A DNA stretch of 64,000 nt from Pseudomonas sp. B21-023 (GTDB taxonomy: Bacteria; Pseudomonadota; Gammaproteobacteria; Pseudomonadales; Pseudomonadaceae). The position numbers were made by a program, and so were the translations under genes. Of the stretch, positions 8,665-16,145 are shown piece by piece; positions within the stretch are counted from its first letter, which is position 1, and each line of letters begins with the position of its first letter. The notes beneath the pieces were generated by a model. It ran no database searches. It was not told the DNA's origin and was given only the letters and a program-made list of their open reading frames with translations. The DNA lies in NCBI RefSeq assembly GCF_024749165.1, contig NZ_CP087190.1, positions 4,623,501-4,687,500 on the forward strand, given 5' to 3'.

Positions 8665-9186
8665 ATGCAGCGCCCCAAACCCGACCCCGTCGCCCACGGT
8701 TTCTATGCCGACATCCTGCATTTCCTGCGCAAGCGCATGGACAATGCCAGTGACGCGGCGGACATGACCCAGGATGTGTTCGCCCAATGGCTGGGTTACC
8801 GGGATCGGGCCAAGGTGGAGCAGCCGCGCGCGTTCCTGTTCCAGGTGGCGCGCAACCTGCTGAGCGACCATTGGCGCAGGCAGAAGGTGCGCCATGCGGC
8901 GCTGGCCGACGACACCCTGCCCGAGCAGCAGAGCGCGCCGGCCAATGACCCCCTGGACCATGCCCAACAGCAACAACGGCTGGATCAATTGCGTCAGGTG
9001 CTCGCAGAACTCTCGCCGCGACGCCGCGAAGCCCTTATGCTGCACCGTTTCGAAGGCCTGACCCAGGCCCAGATCGCCGAACGCATGAACATTTCCGTCA
9101 GCATGGTCGAAAAGCACATCGCCGCCGCCCTGCTGCAATGCAAGCAACGCCTGGACAGTGACAACGGCACGGAGCAGTTCCCATGA
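8665..9186 (+). CDS. hxuI: ECF sigma factor of haem-uptake signalling system (HxuI-like)
   Basis: A 173-residue FecI-type ECF sigma factor. Region 2 is FYADILHFLRKRMDNASDAADMTQDVFAQWL followed by PRAFLFQVARNLLSDHWRR; region 4 is LSPRRREALMLHRFEGLTQAQIAERMNISVSMVEKH. Its stop overlaps the following anti-sigma start by 4 bp (ATGA). The trio of sigma, anti-sigma and an 850-residue haem-type TonB receptor matches the HxuI-HxuR-HxuA system described in P. aeruginosa (PA1300-PA1302, from memory). That is the basis for the symbol; a generic FecI paralogue cannot be excluded from this gene alone. Confidence 0.75.
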   Translation: MQRPKPDPVAHGFYADILHFLRKRMDNASDAADMTQDVFAQWLGYRDRAKVEQPRAFLFQVARNLLSDHWRRQKVRHAALADDTLPEQQSAPANDPLDHAQQQQRLDQLRQVLAELSPRRREALMLHRFEGLTQAQIAERMNISVSMVEKHIAAALLQCKQRLDSDNGTEQFP

Positions 9187-10130
9187 CCCCCACCGACGAG
9201 CTCGACCCGCGCCCGATCGACGCCCAGGCGGCGAGTTGGTTCAGCCGCAACCGCAACCAGCCGTCACGGCAAGACCGCAAGGCATTCGCCCGGTGGATGC
9301 AGACGCCCGAGCACACCCGCGCCTATCGCCAGTTCGAACAGCTGTGGGATGACCTGGCCGCACTCAAGCAAGCCAATCGCCCCGTACCCTTGCCGGTACG
9401 CCGGGCGCCGCGCTGGCGCCCGGCCCTGGCAACGGCGGCGGCCCTGCTCTGCGCCATACTGGCCGGCAATCTGGGCGCGGGTAGCGAAGCCTTCAGCAAG
9501 CGCATCAGCGCCAGCCAGGCCCTGCAGGTGCTGCAACTGCCCGATGGCAGCCAGCTGCATGTCAACGCCCAGACCCGCCTGCACCTGGACTTCAGCGCCG
9601 AACAGCGGCTGATCCAGCTCGAACATGGCCAGCTGTATATCGAGGTGGCACCCGACAAGGAGCGGCCGCTGTTCGTCGATGCGGGCAGCGGCCGCGTGCG
9701 CGTGGTCGGCACTGGCTTCGATGTGCGCCGGGGCGACCGCGAACTGGTGGTCGCGGTCGCCCACGGGCAGGTGGCGTTCGACACCCCCGGCGAGCGACAA
9801 CCGCCATTGTTGCTCGGTGCCCGCCAGGGCGCCACCTACGACCTGGCACGCGGCACCCTGACCCGCCGTGAACTGGGCGAACAACAGGTGGCCGACTGGC
9901 GCGAGGGCCATGTGAGCTTTCGCAACCGCGAACTGGCCAGCCTGATTGACGAGCTCGGCCTGTATCGCCAGCAGCCGGTGGTGCTGGCCGACCCGACGCT
10001 TGGCCGCTACAAGGTGTCCGGCAATCTCGACGTCCACGACCCGGACGCCCTGCTCAATGCCCTGCCCGCCCTGTTGCCGGTCAAGACCACCTTGCTGGCG
10101 GACGGGCGCCTGCGCATCGAGCGGCGCTAG
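9183..10130 (+). CDS. hxuR: FecR-type anti-sigma factor (HxuR-like)
   Basis: A 315-residue transmembrane regulator. The N-terminal cytoplasmic part carries DUF4880-type motifs (AASWFSRNRN, RKAFARWMQTPEHTRAYRQFEQLW). One membrane helix lies at about residues 80-97. The periplasmic FecR domain contains QLPDGSQLHVNAQTRLHLDFS, LEHGQLYIEVAPDKERPLFV and RVRVVGTGFDVRRG, and a C-terminal STN-like domain has ASLIDELGLYRQQPVVLADP. It is translationally coupled to the sigma gene by a 4-bp overlap. The stop TAG straddles the left end of a MITE-like insertion: TA is the duplicated target and G is the first base of the element. Without the insertion the frame would still end, at TAA, so the protein length is unchanged. 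Confidence 0.8.
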   Translation: MTPTDELDPRPIDAQAASWFSRNRNQPSRQDRKAFARWMQTPEHTRAYRQFEQLWDDLAALKQANRPVPLPVRRAPRWRPALATAAALLCAILAGNLGAGSEAFSKRISASQALQVLQLPDGSQLHVNAQTRLHLDFSAEQRLIQLEHGQLYIEVAPDKERPLFVDAGSGRVRVVGTGFDVRRGDRELVVAVAHGQVAFDTPGERQPPLLLGARQGATYDLARGTLTRRELGEQQVADWREGHVSFRNRELASLIDELGLYRQQPVVLADPTLGRYKVSGNLDVHDPDALLNALPALLPVKTTLLADGRLRIERR

Positions 10131-10283
10131 GCTCTGTACGAAATATATCTGCACTCGCCCATACTGCGTTGAAACGGGGCTCGGAATGCTCATGTACTCC
10201 AGTACAGTCGGGCGCGACCCCGGCCGTTCCTCCCCCCGTTTCGCCTTGTCTGGCCTTCGCGCAGACACATTTCGTACAGACCC
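10130..10283. mobile_element. 154-bp MITE-like element with terminal inverted repeats and TA target duplication
   Basis: The two ends are inverted copies: the left begins GGCTCTGTACGAAATATATC and the right, read backwards, GGGTCTGTACGAAATGTGTC, differing at three positions in the first 22. TA flanks both ends (10128-10129 and 10284-10285), as expected for TA-duplicating transposition (IS630/Tc1 or the IS427 branch of IS5). There is no open frame inside, so it must have moved using a transposase supplied elsewhere. It sits between hxuR and hxuA and pushes them apart. Confidence 0.75.
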
Positions 10284-10320
10284 TAAAAAAATAATTTGAG
10301 AACTTTTATCATTCGCAGGT

Positions 10321-10347
10321 GAGGTTTTGTCGCAACATCGCGTCTTC
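10321..10347 (+). promoter_or_regulatory. Candidate ECF (HxuI-type) promoter of hxuA
   Basis: GAGG, a 16-base spacer and CGTCTTC lie 60-86 bp upstream of the receptor ATG and just right of the MITE. The same architecture is found before the receptor of the other iron system in this window (4752-4778, minus strand). An AT-rich stretch with a weak Fur-like half (GAGAAC to ATTCGC) lies immediately upstream. Confidence 0.45.
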
Positions 10348-10350
10348 CTC

Positions 10351-10380
10351 CCCGCCTGCCGCGTGATGGCGGGCTTTTTC
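10351..10380 (+). terminator. Hairpin plus T-run in the hxuA leader, possible attenuator
   Basis: CCCGCC (10351-10356) pairs with GGCGGG (10368-10373) across an 11-base loop and is followed by CTTTTTC. It lies between the candidate ECF promoter and the hxuA start codon at 10407. A simple reading is a weak terminator isolating the receptor from read-through; alternatively it is a leader attenuator. Confidence 0.35.
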
Positions 10381-10406
10381 CGGCCTTTTGCCGTTTGGGG
10401 GAAACC

Positions 10407-12959
10407 ATGTTGTCCGCGTTGCGTCCATTGCACTGCCTGCCTGTCCGACCCACATTGCTGGCCCTGTGCCTGGCCATGAGCCTGGCCGCCGAAGCCGCAC
10501 CGGTACCGTTCGACCTGCCGGCGCAACCGCTGGCGCGCTCGCTGAGCCAACTGGCCCAGCAGGCCAAGGTCCAGCTGCTGTTCGACGAGGCCCTGCTCGG
10601 CGGTGCCCAGGCACCGGCGCTCAAGGGCGACTTCGAAGCCGAAGTGGCTATCAGCCGCCTGCTGGTCGGCAGCCGCTTCAACGTGGTGCGCATGGGCAAC
10701 ACCTACGTGGTACGCCTGCGCGAAGACGGCCCGACTGCCGACAACAGCCTGCAACTCGGTGCCGTGAGCATCGTGGGTGACGGGCAGCAGGTCGACGCTG
10801 GCAACGTCGGGCGCTCGACGCTCGACCAGGAGCAGATCGACCGCTACCAGCCCAGCAACATTCCCAGCGTGCTGGCGACCCTGCCGGGGGTGAACATGGG
10901 CGGCTCGTCCAAGCCCGGCGGCCAGACCATCAACATCTGGGGCTTTGGCGACGCCGAGGACGTGCCGATGACCCTCGACGGTGCGCCCAAGAGCGGCTTT
11001 GAGCGCTATCAGCAAGGTACCATCTTCATCGAGCCCGAGCTGATCAAGCACATCGAGGTCGAAAAAGGCCCGCACTCGGTCAAGACCGGCAACGGCGGCT
11101 TTGGCGGCAGCGTCAATATGGAAACCAAGGACGCCGGCGACTTGCTGCAAGAGGGCCGCAACAGCGGTGCGATGCTCAAGTACGGCTATGGCAGCAACGA
11201 CCACCAGCAGATCTACAGCTCGGCATTGTTCGGCCGTACCGACGACGGTCGCATCGACGGCCTGGTGTATTACACCAAGCGCGACGGCGGCAACCTGAAG
11301 ATGGCCGACAGCCTGCCCGACCCCACCGGCAAATGGCCGATCAACCCCCAGCGCATCCCCTACAGCGCCCTGGACCTGGACGGCGCTCTGCTAAAAACCA
11401 ACATACATTTCACCGACGAGCACAGCCTGGGGCTGTCCTGGGCACAATCGGAAAGCCAGCGCTGGACCACCTTCTCATCGACCGCCTTCAGCACGCCCCC
11501 CACTGCGGCGGATATCAAGAAGTACGGCTACGAAGCTGCCCTCAAGCGTTTCCTCGCCAACCGCCGCACCATCGACACCACCTGGTCGGCCACCTACAAG
11601 TACCAACCGATCGAGAACCCGTGGGTGGACCTGCAGGTGAAGTACTCCGAATCGGACACCAAGCAGACCGATGAGCGCGACGCCACGGCGTTCTTCCAGC
11701 CCGCCACCGGTGGGCGCAAGATGGACACCGAGTACAAGGACCGCATGCTTGATGTGAAGAACACCAGCACCTTCCTCACCGGTCCCCTGGAACATGCGCT
11801 CACCGCAGGCGTGCAGGTGCGTCGCCATGACCGCGACACGCAGATGTGGATGCCCGGCAAGACCTACGAAGTACCCAAGTACAACTATGGTCACTACCAA
11901 CCGTACTTCATGCCCAGCGGCCAGGTCGACAGCCAGGGCTACTACCTGCAGGACGCCATCACCCTGGGCGACCTGACCATCACGCCATCGTTGCGCTACG
12001 ACCACGTGACCAACGAGGGCAAGCCCAACCAGGCGCCGTACTACAACAACCCGGAGGCTGGCCACGACTACAGCGACAAGACCTACAGCGGCTGGTCGCC
12101 ACGTCTGTCGCTGTTCTGGAAGATGAACGAACAGACCGCGCTGTTCGCCGACTACAGCAAGACCTGGCGCGCCCCGGTGCTGGATGAACAGTATGAAGTG
12201 CAGGGTGTCGGCAGCCGCACCGCCACCAGTCGCAACCTCGACCCCGAGCGCATCACCGGTGTGCGGGTCGGCAGCATCAGTACCTTCACCAATGTGTTCA
12301 GCCAAGGCGACAGCGCGCAGATTCGCACCATGGCATTCCACAACAGGGTCACTGACGAGATCTTCAAGGCCACCGGCATCGGCTGCCAGGAGCAACTGGT
12401 CAGCGGCGGCACCATTGCCAACACCTGCGGCGACGGGCTGATGGGCAACTACCGCAATATCGGCGATGTGACCTACAAGGGTTTCGAAGTCGAGACCTTC
12501 TACGACGCCACCTATTGGTTCGGTGCGCTGTCGTACTCTTGGATGGAGGGTCGCCACGAGGGCGCGTACACCAACCCCTGGGGGCCGGATGTCTGGGCCA
12601 AGGATGTACCGGCACCGAAATGGATCACCACCCTTGGCGTGAAGATCCCGGCCTGGGACGCCCGGGTCGGCTGGACCGCGCAGTTCGTCGGCGCCACCCA
12701 CCACCTGCCCAGCGACAAGTACTTCGAGGGCCCGGCCAGCGCGCTCGGTGACCGCTACTACGACAACTTCGGCAACGAGAAGTACCAGATACATGGCCTG
12801 TTCGCCAACTGGAAGCCGCAACAACCCTACCTCAAGGGCACCGAGGTCAACCTGACCGTGGATAACCTGTTCAACAAGGCCATCCGGCCGGAGCTGTCGG
12901 GTGAGAACGCCTATACCCAGGGGCGCAATGCCAAGATCAGCGTGACCCGGTTCTTCTGA
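10407..12959 (+). CDS. hxuA: TonB-dependent haem/haemoprotein receptor with STN domain (HxuA-like)
   Basis: An 850-residue outer-membrane receptor and transducer. Residues 1-30 form a signal peptide ending AEA. Residues about 35-105 are the STN signalling domain (FDLPAQPLARSLSQLAQQAKVQLLFD). The plug contains LPGVNMGGSSKPGGQTINIWGFGD and IEVEKGPHSVKTGNGGFGGSVNMETKD. The barrel ends in VTRFF. The plug and barrel look like the TonB haemoglobin/transferrin/lactoferrin receptor family rather than siderophore receptors, and the length is close to P. aeruginosa HxuA (851, from memory). The ATG at 10407 follows a GGGGGA ribosome site; the upstream in-frame TTG lies before that site. No hasA-like haemophore gene follows, which favours Hxu over Has. 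Expected ligands are haem and host haemoproteins. Confidence 0.82.
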   Translation: MLSALRPLHCLPVRPTLLALCLAMSLAAEAAPVPFDLPAQPLARSLSQLAQQAKVQLLFDEALLGGAQAPALKGDFEAEVAISRLLVGSRFNVVRMGNTYVVRLREDGPTADNSLQLGAVSIVGDGQQVDAGNVGRSTLDQEQIDRYQPSNIPSVLATLPGVNMGGSSKPGGQTINIWGFGDAEDVPMTLDGAPKSGFERYQQGTIFIEPELIKHIEVEKGPHSVKTGNGGFGGSVNMETKDAGDLLQEGRNSGAMLKYGYGSNDHQQIYSSALFGRTDDGRIDGLVYYTKRDGGNLKMADSLPDPTGKWPINPQRIPYSALDLDGALLKTNIHFTDEHSLGLSWAQSESQRWTTFSSTAFSTPPTAADIKKYGYEAALKRFLANRRTIDTTWSATYKYQPIENPWVDLQVKYSESDTKQTDERDATAFFQPATGGRKMDTEYKDRMLDVKNTSTFLTGPLEHALTAGVQVRRHDRDTQMWMPGKTYEVPKYNYGHYQPYFMPSGQVDSQGYYLQDAITLGDLTITPSLRYDHVTNEGKPNQAPYYNNPEAGHDYSDKTYSGWSPRLSLFWKMNEQTALFADYSKTWRAPVLDEQYEVQGVGSRTATSRNLDPERITGVRVGSISTFTNVFSQGDSAQIRTMAFHNRVTDEIFKATGIGCQEQLVSGGTIANTCGDGLMGNYRNIGDVTYKGFEVETFYDATYWFGALSYSWMEGRHEGAYTNPWGPDVWAKDVPAPKWITTLGVKIPAWDARVGWTAQFVGATHHLPSDKYFEGPASALGDRYYDNFGNEKYQIHGLFANWKPQQPYLKGTEVNLTVDNLFNKAIRPELSGENAYTQGRNAKISVTRFF

Positions 12960-12992
12960 GCCCGCTGGCAGGCAATGATGCAACGGAGTGCA

Positions 12993-13487
12993 TCACCTGC
13001 CGTTCGACACTCGCTCCTGGGCCCTGGCGACATTCACCTGCATCGCCACGATGGCCAGCTCATGGACTGCCTGGGCAACCGTATGCGTACCGCGTGCCTG
13101 CATCCACGACAGGATGTCGGCGAGGTGCCAGAGCGAGAGCGTGCCGTCATGCACCGGGGCCGGAAAGCTGCGGTGATGGGTGAGCATGAGCTTGCGCATG
13201 TTCTGCCGGGAAACCCCCACCAGCTCCGCCACATCGGTCAGGCCAACCAGGTCGGGGCTGACCTCGATCAGCCGGGCATCCGGCAACACTTGCCGCACAT
13301 CCGCCAGGGCGCTGTGCAGTGCCTCCCGCGCCGTGCCGCCCTCGCGGGCGAAGGCCAGGGCCAGACGGCCCGGCTGGCCGCTACCGACCACTGCATCATC
13401 GCAACCGGCCTCCCCCAGGCGCTCGATCAGCGCATCGACGTCCATGTCCTCGGTCAATTGGTATTTGAGGGTGAACTCGTACTCCAT
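12993..13487 (-). CDS. Helix-turn-helix DNA-binding protein, AlpA/MerR-like fold
   Basis: A 164-residue protein of unknown role. The N-terminal half (MEYEFTLKYQLTEDMDVDALIERLGEAGCDDAVVGSG) is a conserved-looking alpha/beta domain. The middle has a winged-helix or excisionase-like motif, LVGLTDVAELVGVSRQNMRKLMLTH, followed by FPAPVHDGTLSLWHLADILSWM, which resembles the AlpA/MerR recognition and wing region. A C-terminal helix follows. The ATG at 13487 is chosen over an upstream GTG. The gene stands alone, convergent with hxuA. Possible roles are a regulator or a prophage/plasmid-type DNA-binding protein; the target is unknown. Confidence 0.6.
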   Translation of the reverse strand: MEYEFTLKYQLTEDMDVDALIERLGEAGCDDAVVGSGQPGRLALAFAREGGTAREALHSALADVRQVLPDARLIEVSPDLVGLTDVAELVGVSRQNMRKLMLTHHRSFPAPVHDGTLSLWHLADILSWMQARGTHTVAQAVHELAIVAMQVNVARAQERVSNGR

Positions 13488-13701
13488 CACTTTCGCTCCA
13501 CTGACTGATTGGCTATCGCGCGTGTATTGGCTTCGGGGATCGACTGCGCGCTAGTATGGGCGAGAGGACATGATTGTCAAATGACAACCAAAGAATAACG
13601 ACCGGCGGCCCTCGGAACAGACCGACTCCATTACATCCCGGAGCCATGAGAGCCATCGTATGAGGGCTGCCAGGTGCTTGGCGACAGCCTTTCAGCGCCT
13701 A

Positions 13702-13955
13702 TCAGATCGAGCGCCGCCCGCGCGGCGCATCGCGGATGAATCCGCTCCTACATTTGTTGCAACGTGACCATGCCTGATAGGCCATGGTTGTTAGCCTTGT
13801 GCGCTCGACACGATTTTTCGGCGGGCATTGCTGCCGCCCCACCTGTCTCAAGCCCTGCGCCAAGGCTGGCAACCATGGCCTGACAGGTTCGGTACGTTGC
13901 AGCAAATGTAGGAGCGGATTCATCCGCGATGCGCCGCGCGGGCGGCGCTCGGTAT
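13702..13955. repeat. Large inverted repeat built on a REP-like palindrome
   Basis: The first 60 bases (13702-13761) and the last 60 (13896-13955) are inverted copies with about 57 of 60 identical. Similarity continues inward for roughly 30 bases (GGCCATGGTTG on both sides). Each arm carries a GC-rich hairpin (GAGCGCCGCCCGCGCGGCGC) and the block GCGGATGAATCCGCTCCTAC typical of a Pseudomonas REP variant. The rest of 13488-14015 shows no gene; the region just upstream of 13487 is AT-rich and probably holds the promoter of the helix-turn-helix gene. Confidence 0.75.
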
Positions 13956-14015
13956 CCCAGGCGCTGCATCTTTCCAGTCAACCGACCGGTAGCCCACGCA
14001 AAGCATGAATGGACC

Positions 14016-15236
14016 TTAACCAGCGATCAGCCCATCCGCCTTCAACAACGTCTCCAGACAATGCTCGCGCACCCCATAGAACGCCTTGAGCTCGGCGATT
14101 TTCTCCAGCAGACCCGCATTGTCCTGGGGCTGCCGACGCTTGACCGCAAGGATCATCTTGTTCTTGTTGGTATGCTCGAGCGAGATGAACTCGAACACCT
14201 TGGTCTCGTAGCCGCAAGCCTCCAGGTAAAGGGCGCGCAGGCTGTCAGTGAGCATCTCGGCCTGCTGGCCCAGGTGCAGCCCGTACTGCAGCATCGGTTG
14301 CAACAGCCCTGGGCTGTGCAACTGCGGGCGGATCTGCTTGTGGCAGCACGGCGAGCACATGATGATCGCGGCGTTGCAGCGAATACCGGTGTGGATGGCA
14401 TAGTCGGTGGCGATGTCGCAGGCATGCAAGGCGATCATCACATCGATGGCCTCAGGCACCACGCTGCGCACATCGCCGCATTCGAACACCAGGCCCGGGT
14501 GCTCCAGGCGCGCGGCGGCGGCGTTGCACAACTCGACCATGTCCGGGCGCAGCTCGACACCCGTGACCTGCGCCTCACGGGCGAGGGTGTTGCGCAGGTA
14601 GTCGTGCATGGCAAAGGTCAGATAGCCCTTGCCCGAACCGAAGTCGGCGACCTTCAGGCTCTGCTGGGGGTTCACGGGCGCGTCGCTCAAGGCATGGTCG
14701 AAGACCTCGATGAACTTGTTGATCTGCTTCCATTTGCGCGACATGGACGGGATCAGCACGCCCTGCGCGTCAGTCACCCCCAGGTCGCGCAGGAACGGCC
14801 GCGACAGCTCCAGGTAACGCTTCTTCTGCCGGTCATGCCCACCCGCGCCCGTCTCGCGGGGCGCCTGCTGGGCCAGGTGCCGGCGCAGCATCGGCTTGCC
14901 CTTCTTGCTGAACTCCAGTTGCACCTCACCGGCCGGGGTGAACAGGTGCGCGTTGCGAAAGCTCTCGGGGAGCAGTTCGGCCACCAGCGCCTGCGCCTCG
15001 TCCAACCCCAGGTTGCGAGTAATGTCGCGGGTCTGGTGACGGTAGACCAACGACAGGCAGGCCTGGCCCTTGATCTGCACCGCCTTGGCGATGATCCGCT
15101 GCAGGGTCTGGTCGGTACCGACATGGCGGGCCAGCACCAGCTTGCTCAGGCTGCCGTCGCCCAGCGCATCGGCGAGCAGGCTCAGGAACTGGGCGCGCGC
15201 GTCCGGCGCGCCAGGGGCGGAGGAAGGGGAAGACAT
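14016..15236 (-). CDS. Class I SAM-dependent methyltransferase (Methyltransf_32-like)
   Basis: A 406-residue cytoplasmic protein. The N-terminal 170 residues hold a family-specific domain (LSKLVLARHVGTDQTLQRIIAKAVQIKGQ, HLFTPAGEVQLEFSKKGKPML), followed by QKKRYLELSRPFLRDLGVTDAQG. The Rossmann methyltransferase core starts near residue 195 with motif I VADFGSGKGYLTFAM, then VTGVELRPDMVELCN (motif II) and VMIALHACDIATDYAI. A conserved SPCCHKQ segment, typical of the METTL25/GSTCD-like Methyltransf_32 group, lies near residue 300. RNA or protein modification is likely from the family, but the substrate is not known. It starts at an ATG and is followed upstream by the TPM gene on the same strand after 98 bp. 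Confidence 0.75.
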   Translation of the reverse strand: MSSPSSAPGAPDARAQFLSLLADALGDGSLSKLVLARHVGTDQTLQRIIAKAVQIKGQACLSLVYRHQTRDITRNLGLDEAQALVAELLPESFRNAHLFTPAGEVQLEFSKKGKPMLRRHLAQQAPRETGAGGHDRQKKRYLELSRPFLRDLGVTDAQGVLIPSMSRKWKQINKFIEVFDHALSDAPVNPQQSLKVADFGSGKGYLTFAMHDYLRNTLAREAQVTGVELRPDMVELCNAAAARLEHPGLVFECGDVRSVVPEAIDVMIALHACDIATDYAIHTGIRCNAAIIMCSPCCHKQIRPQLHSPGLLQPMLQYGLHLGQQAEMLTDSLRALYLEACGYETKVFEFISLEHTNKNKMILAVKRRQPQDNAGLLEKIAELKAFYGVREHCLETLLKADGLIAG

Positions 15237-15334
15237 GGAAACGGGTGCCTCGAAATGCGGGGAGCGCGATGCGCAATGCCGGGCATTCTACGTCGATGAT
15301 GCCCCTGGCGAAACATGCCCTTGCTCACCAACGG

Positions 15335-15943
15335 TCAGTCGAGAATCACCAGGCGGTTGGGCAGTTCGTTGCGCGCATGGGTCGGGGGTACATGTTCGCT
15401 GAGCAGCTCGCCGCAGGCCTCGATACATTCGACGAAACCCTGCAAGGTATGGCCTTGGCGCACCTGGTCGGTGAAACGGGCGACGATCGCCTCGCGCGCC
15501 TGCTCGGGCAGGTGCCGGGCGATGCCCTCGTCGACCAGGATCTCGACATGGCGCTCGGCTTCGCTGACGAAGATCAGCACGCCCGTGGCCCCGGCGGTAC
15601 GCTGCAGGTTGAGCTCGAGAAACTGCTGGCGGGCCAGGCCCGAAGCGCGCCGGCGGCGCAACATCGACGGCACCACCCAGGCAGCCAGGCGCGGATGGCG
15701 CAACACCAGGCACAAGCTGATGAAGGTCAGCATCTGCGCCAACAACAGGCCATTGACGCCGATACCACCCAGCCACACATGCAACGCGCCGGGTATCAAC
15801 AAGGCCAGCAAGGCGGCCCAGATCAACGGCAGGTAGGGGAAATCATCGGCGCGGCGGGCCAGCACGGTCACAAGCTCCGCATCGGTGCGCCGTTCGGCGC
15901 GTGCAATCGCCTCGGCGATCTGGCGCTGTTCGTATTCGGTCAT
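15335..15943 (-). CDS. TPM-domain membrane protein (YgcG/DUF477-like)
   Basis: A 202-residue protein with an N-terminal cytoplasmic helix (MTEYEQRQIAEAIARAERRTDAELV), two membrane segments (about residues 36-58 and 64-80), and a TPM fold split around them. The C-terminal part has LNLQRTAGATGVLIFVSEAERHVEILVDEGIARHL, the canonical TPM motif, and AIVARFTDQVRQGHTLQGFVECIEACG. In Pseudomonas such a gene often accompanies LemA and a second TPM protein; here it stands without them. Function is unknown; TPM proteins in plants and some bacteria have phosphatase or photosystem-repair roles that need not apply. Confidence 0.75.
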   Translation of the reverse strand: MTEYEQRQIAEAIARAERRTDAELVTVLARRADDFPYLPLIWAALLALLIPGALHVWLGGIGVNGLLLAQMLTFISLCLVLRHPRLAAWVVPSMLRRRRASGLARQQFLELNLQRTAGATGVLIFVSEAERHVEILVDEGIARHLPEQAREAIVARFTDQVRQGHTLQGFVECIEACGELLSEHVPPTHARNELPNRLVILD

Positions 15944-16013
15944 GCCATCGTCTCTCGAGCGTTCTTATCGTTGTTATCCCGGCAATCGGGTGGGCGAGAG
16001 TGTATCTCAACAA

Positions 16014-16067
16014 ATGCCTCATATAAGGCATAATCCGCGACTGCGTCGGATCATGGATGAATGATCC
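16014..16067. promoter_or_regulatory. Palindrome and hairpin in the bglX upstream region
   Basis: ATGCCT (16014-16019) and AGGCAT (16026-16031) form an inverted repeat around CATATA, next to a TATAAG/CATAAT -10-like stretch. A second inverted repeat GGATCAT/ATGATCC (16048-16067) follows in the presumed leader. The first could be an operator for bglX control. Both are visual calls without statistical support. Confidence 0.3.
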
Positions 16068-16145
16068 ACAACACGGCCAGCGGACACGACAACAACAGGC
16101 ATACGAAACGTCTCGGCCCACCGCTATCACTCGACAACGGAATTG

